Source of the DNA: an uncultured Flavobacteriales bacterium
GTDB taxonomy: Bacteria; Bacteroidota; Bacteroidia; Flavobacteriales_D; Sanyastnellaceae
DNA: 8,907 nt
NCBI GenBank assembly: GCA_937890245.1
Contig: CALACF010000069.1
Coordinates: 1-8,907 of the forward strand
Direction of reading: 5' to 3'
Below the pieces are notes generated by a model. That model saw nothing but the letters and a program-made list of their open reading frames with translations, was not told the DNA's origin and ran no database searches. Both the position numbers and the translations under genes were made by a program. Positions 6,866-8,907 of the stretch are shown one piece after another (position 1 is the stretch's first letter; every line of letters begins with the position of its first letter).

Positions 6866-7030
6866 ATGAACAAGAAAATTCAAGCGGCTTTTGCCGTAAT
6901 CCTGGCCATCGGCCTTTCCTCATGCGCGGTTTCATACCCGTATTGCGATGCTTATAATAGCGTTGATACTGTAGAATGTCAATCAATTGACGTTCTCAGT
7001 CACGACGACTGTGTCGACATTGCAGACTGA
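6866..7030 (+). CDS. Small Cys-rich predicted lipoprotein (54 residues)
   Basis: 54 residues. MNKKIQAAFAVILAIGLSSC is a textbook lipoprotein signal peptide: two Lys, a hydrophobic core and the lipobox LSSC, with lipidated Cys20. The mature part is only 35 residues and is acidic, with three further Cys (27, 38 and 49) and many Asp. I recognise no family. It diverges from the GWxTD gene with at most 72 bp between them, and 12 bp if that gene starts at 6853. Its last 31 bp overlap the 3' end of the convergent osmC-family gene. No clear Bacteroidota promoter is visible upstream. The signal peptide is unlikely to occur by chance in frame with a start codon, but the length and both tight neighbours keep confidence moderate. 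It could also be a chance reading frame. Confidence 0.6.
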   Translation: MNKKIQAAFAVILAIGLSSCAVSYPYCDAYNSVDTVECQSIDVLSHDDCVDIAD

Positions 7031-7434
7031 AAACTGATTTTCACGCGCTGATCAATGTCGGGGTGGAGCGAAAGCGCCACCGGACATTGCAAGCCCTCTG
7101 CGCGCAACCAATCGCGGTCTTCGTCGGAACACGTGTCCGGTCCAAGGTCGACGATTAAATCAACTTTGATGCGCCCAATCCTCCGCGGTTGGGCGCTCAT
7201 TTTTTTCTCGCATTTGCACTGCATGCCTGCGATTTCGATGCCCCGGCTGTCCGCCCGGATTCCGATGATCGTCATCATGCAGCTTGCCAGAGAAACGGCC
7301 GCCAGGTCAGTCGGAGAGTAGAATTCACCGCGCCCCTGGTTGTCCGTGGGGGCATCCGTCAAGAGCTCAATGCCGTTGCCGCCGTGCACCGCGCGCGTCC
7401 GAAGTGCAGCTGGCCAGTCGAGGGTATATTCCAT
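7000..7434 (-). CDS. OsmC-family protein (YhfA-like peroxide/thiol protein)
   Basis: 144 residues, the usual OsmC/Ohr size. The start at MEYTLDW is preferred; an in-frame ATG ten codons earlier (7464) would overlap the divergent gene's start at 7453. Family features: DAPTDNQGRGEFYSPTDLAA (about 27-46), LASCMMTIIGIRAD with the first reactive Cys (Cys52) at the head of the central helix, and GLQCPVALSLHPDI with the second (Cys117). Family knowledge: in OsmC/Ohr enzymes this Cys pair reduces organic hydroperoxides in the cytoplasm, but many YhfA-like members have no proven substrate. Both Cys are retained, so a redox role is plausible. Extra Cys are present at 73, 75 and 102. The 3' end overlaps the convergent small lipoprotein by 31 bp. 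The product family is secure; the substrate is not. Confidence 0.9.
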   Translation of the reverse strand: MEYTLDWPAALRTRAVHGGNGIELLTDAPTDNQGRGEFYSPTDLAAVSLASCMMTIIGIRADSRGIEIAGMQCKCEKKMSAQPRRIGRIKVDLIVDLGPDTCSDEDRDWLRAEGLQCPVALSLHPDIDQRVKISFQSAMSTQSS

Positions 7435-7452
7435 GGCGCTAATTTCGCCGTG

Positions 7453-8241
7453 ATGTTCGAGCATTCCACATCCCGTTTCAAAGTTTTCTGCGGCCGCGTA
7501 GTTTTTGCGTTGTGCCTCTTGCTAGGCCAATTCGGAATTGGTTTAAGTGCCCAAGAGTTGGGAGCAGAACGCCTGTTCACGCATCGAATTGATGGCGGGC
7601 TGACCTTACATACACGCGGGATGGGGGTAGATTTTCAGTTTGGGAAATATGCGGGGGCTTCGAAAGTTCGGACCGTGTCGATCGAAATTGTCAGCATCAA
7701 GCACGAGAAGGAGGTCAAGAGCTACAACCCAGTTTACGACCAAGGGCGGAGCTACGTTTATGGAAAGGTGAACGCTTTTTACGCCGTCCGAATCGGTCTG
7801 GGTAAGCGGTTTGTTAAGACGCGAAAGCTGCGCAAAGGAGCGGTTGCCTTAGGCTGGCGGTATGCGTTCGGTCCAGTCGTCGGCCTGGTAAAACCCGTTT
7901 ACCTGGAAATAGGCTACCCCACCATTCCCTACGACTACGTCGTTTCCGAGCGCTACAATCCAGAGGATCATGGCATTGTAAACATCTATGGCCGCTCTTC
8001 CGGGCTCAACGGTTTGCTTGAAATGACGGTGCATCCTGGCGGATTTGCCCAACTGGCCTTGGATTTTGAGTACGGCGGCCAACGCGAAGTCCTGCGTATG
8101 ATCTCTGTCGGTGTGAATCTTGACGCATACCCCGTTGCAGCGCCAATAATGGCCGAGCGATTTGAGCAGAACAGTCGGCTTTTCTTCACGTTATTTGCAC
8201 AGTGGAATATGGGCCATCAGCGCGAGTTGGGTGGCTCGTGA
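7453..8241 (+). CDS. Secreted, probable outer-membrane beta-barrel protein of unknown function
   Basis: 262 residues. The chosen ATG gives a signal peptide: a basic n-region (SRFKVFCGR), a hydrophobic core (VVFALCLLLGQFGIGLSA) and likely cleavage before QELG. The frame is open upstream to 7189, but that part is antisense to osmC and not protein-like. The mature part alternates polar and hydrophobic residues with many Tyr, Phe and Gly (for example GGLTLHTRGMGVDFQFGKYA, VYGKVNAFYAVRIGLGKRF and LFFTLFAQWNMG), as expected for transmembrane beta-strands. I recognise no named family; it resembles the many lineage-specific outer-membrane proteins of Bacteroidota. It diverges from osmC with 18 bp between starts and is followed 39 bp later by lipA on the same strand, so it may share that transcript. 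A soluble periplasmic beta protein is the main alternative. Confidence 0.75.
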   Translation: MFEHSTSRFKVFCGRVVFALCLLLGQFGIGLSAQELGAERLFTHRIDGGLTLHTRGMGVDFQFGKYAGASKVRTVSIEIVSIKHEKEVKSYNPVYDQGRSYVYGKVNAFYAVRIGLGKRFVKTRKLRKGAVALGWRYAFGPVVGLVKPVYLEIGYPTIPYDYVVSERYNPEDHGIVNIYGRSSGLNGLLEMTVHPGGFAQLALDFEYGGQREVLRMISVGVNLDAYPVAAPIMAERFEQNSRLFFTLFAQWNMGHQRELGGS

Positions 8242-8280
8242 ATTAGGCCAATTTGATTTGAATCCAGCATCCAACCTCAG

Positions 8281-8907
8281 ATGACGAAAGCACCAGACAA
8301 GCTGCCGCGCGTGAAAAAGCCATCTTGGCTGCGCGTTAAACTGCCGACCGGCGAGGCGTACCGCGAGGTGCGCGGCCTGGTTTCGGAGCACAAGCTGAAC
8401 ACCATTTGCGAGAGCGGAAACTGCCCGAACATGGGTGAGTGCTGGGGTGAGGGCACTGCCACGTTCATGATTCTGGGCAATATCTGCACGCGCTCCTGCG
8501 GCTTTTGTAATGTGGACACAGGCCGCCCCGAGGAAGTGGATGTCTTTGAGCCTGGCCGCGTCGCAAAATCTGTTTCATTGATGGGCGTCAAGCATGCCGT
8601 CATCACTTCGGTGGACCGCGACGATTTGCCCGACGGAGGTTCTGAAATCTGGGCGCAGACTGTTCGCGCGATCCGGGTGCAATGCCCCGATACGACGATG
8701 GAAACGCTGATCCCTGATTTCGGTGGGCATTGGGATCATTTACAGCGCGTCATCGACGTGGCGCCTGAAGTGGTGAGCCACAACCTCGAAACCGTCCGCC
8801 GCCTGACCAAGTCGGTTCGCATCCAGGCCCGCTACGACCGAAGTTTGGAAGTTTTACGCCGCTTGAAGCAAGCGGGCTTGAGAACAAAAAGCGGACTCAT
8901 GCTCGGT
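8281..8907 (+). CDS. lipA: Lipoyl synthase (5' part, runs off the right edge)
   Basis: The first 209 codons of an expected 290 or so are in the window. LipA is a radical-SAM enzyme that inserts two sulfurs into octanoyl groups on E2 and GcvH proteins, completing lipoate for pyruvate and 2-oxoglutarate dehydrogenases and the glycine cleavage system. Both iron-sulfur clusters are visible: the LipA-specific auxiliary cluster ligands in CESGNCPNMGEC (Cys43, 48, 54) and the radical-SAM CxxxCxxC in CTRSCGFC (Cys69, 73, 76). Other family signatures are KPSWLRVKLPTG, AVITSVDRDDLPDGG, ETLIPDFGG, VVSHNLETV and GLRTKSGLMLG. The ATG opens MTKAPDKLPRVKKPSWLR, a normal LipA N-terminus. It lies 39 bp after the outer-membrane protein gene. 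The missing C-terminus should include the conserved RSSY serine that ligates the auxiliary cluster. Confidence 0.96.
   Translation, partial: MTKAPDKLPRVKKPSWLRVKLPTGEAYREVRGLVSEHKLNTICESGNCPNMGECWGEGTATFMILGNICTRSCGFCNVDTGRPEEVDVFEPGRVAKSVSLMGVKHAVITSVDRDDLPDGGSEIWAQTVRAIRVQCPDTTMETLIPDFGGHWDHLQRVIDVAPEVVSHNLETVRRLTKSVRIQARYDRSLEVLRRLKQAGLRTKSGLMLG

Noticed and set aside
6854..6883. Earliest ATG of the GWxTD frame (6883)
   Set aside because: It overlaps the start of the divergent lipoprotein gene and adds ten residues that are not part of the signal peptide.
7189..7452. Upstream extension of the outer-membrane protein frame
   Set aside because: It is antisense to osmC, has His/Arg/Cys-rich non-protein-like composition, and would bury a clear signal peptide that starts at 7453.
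8242..8280. TTGATTTG (8253-8260) as a lipA promoter element
   Set aside because: It is one mismatch from TAnnTTTG, but there is no matching -33 element at proper spacing and the gene may simply be cotranscribed with its neighbour.

Overview
The window reads as a GC-rich member of the Bacteroidota, probably Flavobacteriales-like. The strongest evidence is a type IX secretion (T9SS) pair at the left end: a giant surface protein with a gliding-motility-type C-terminal sorting domain, followed 8 bp later by a PorP/SprF-family membrane protein. The GWxTD lipoprotein and the lack of Shine-Dalgarno-like sequences before the genes fit that phylum. The GC richness is a visual impression, and genus-level placement is not possible from the sequence alone.

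Layout. Minus strand, reading from right to left: a GWxTD-domain lipoprotein (starting near 6853), then 21 bp later rlmB (5416-4673), a 289-bp intergenic region with an AT-rich core, the 1357-residue SprB-like repeat protein (4383-310), and the start of porP/sprF, which runs off the left edge (301-1). On the plus strand a small Cys-rich lipoprotein (6866-7030) diverges from the GWxTD gene and overlaps the 3' end of a minus-strand OsmC-family gene (7434-7000). Diverging from osmC is a plus-strand secreted, probably outer-membrane, protein (7453-8241). It is followed by lipA (8281 onward), cut by the right edge.

The large protein has a signal peptide, a distinctive N-terminal domain of about 170 residues, twelve Cys-rich HYR/Ig-like modules of about 78-88 residues each, and a type-B T9SS C-terminal domain. 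Its repeat array carries a 471-bp tandem duplication of two modules, with about 295 bp of perfect nucleotide identity, and a mosaic module that matches a more distant repeat better than its positional counterpart. This points to recent recombination.

The other genes are housekeeping or envelope functions: rRNA methylation (rlmB), lipoate synthesis (lipA) and peroxide/thiol chemistry (osmC). I found no RNA gene, CRISPR array, insertion sequence or recognisable defence system. The most interesting content is the repeat-expanded adhesin with its paired PorP/SprF protein, its uncharacterised N-terminal domain, and several unusual gene-start arrangements.
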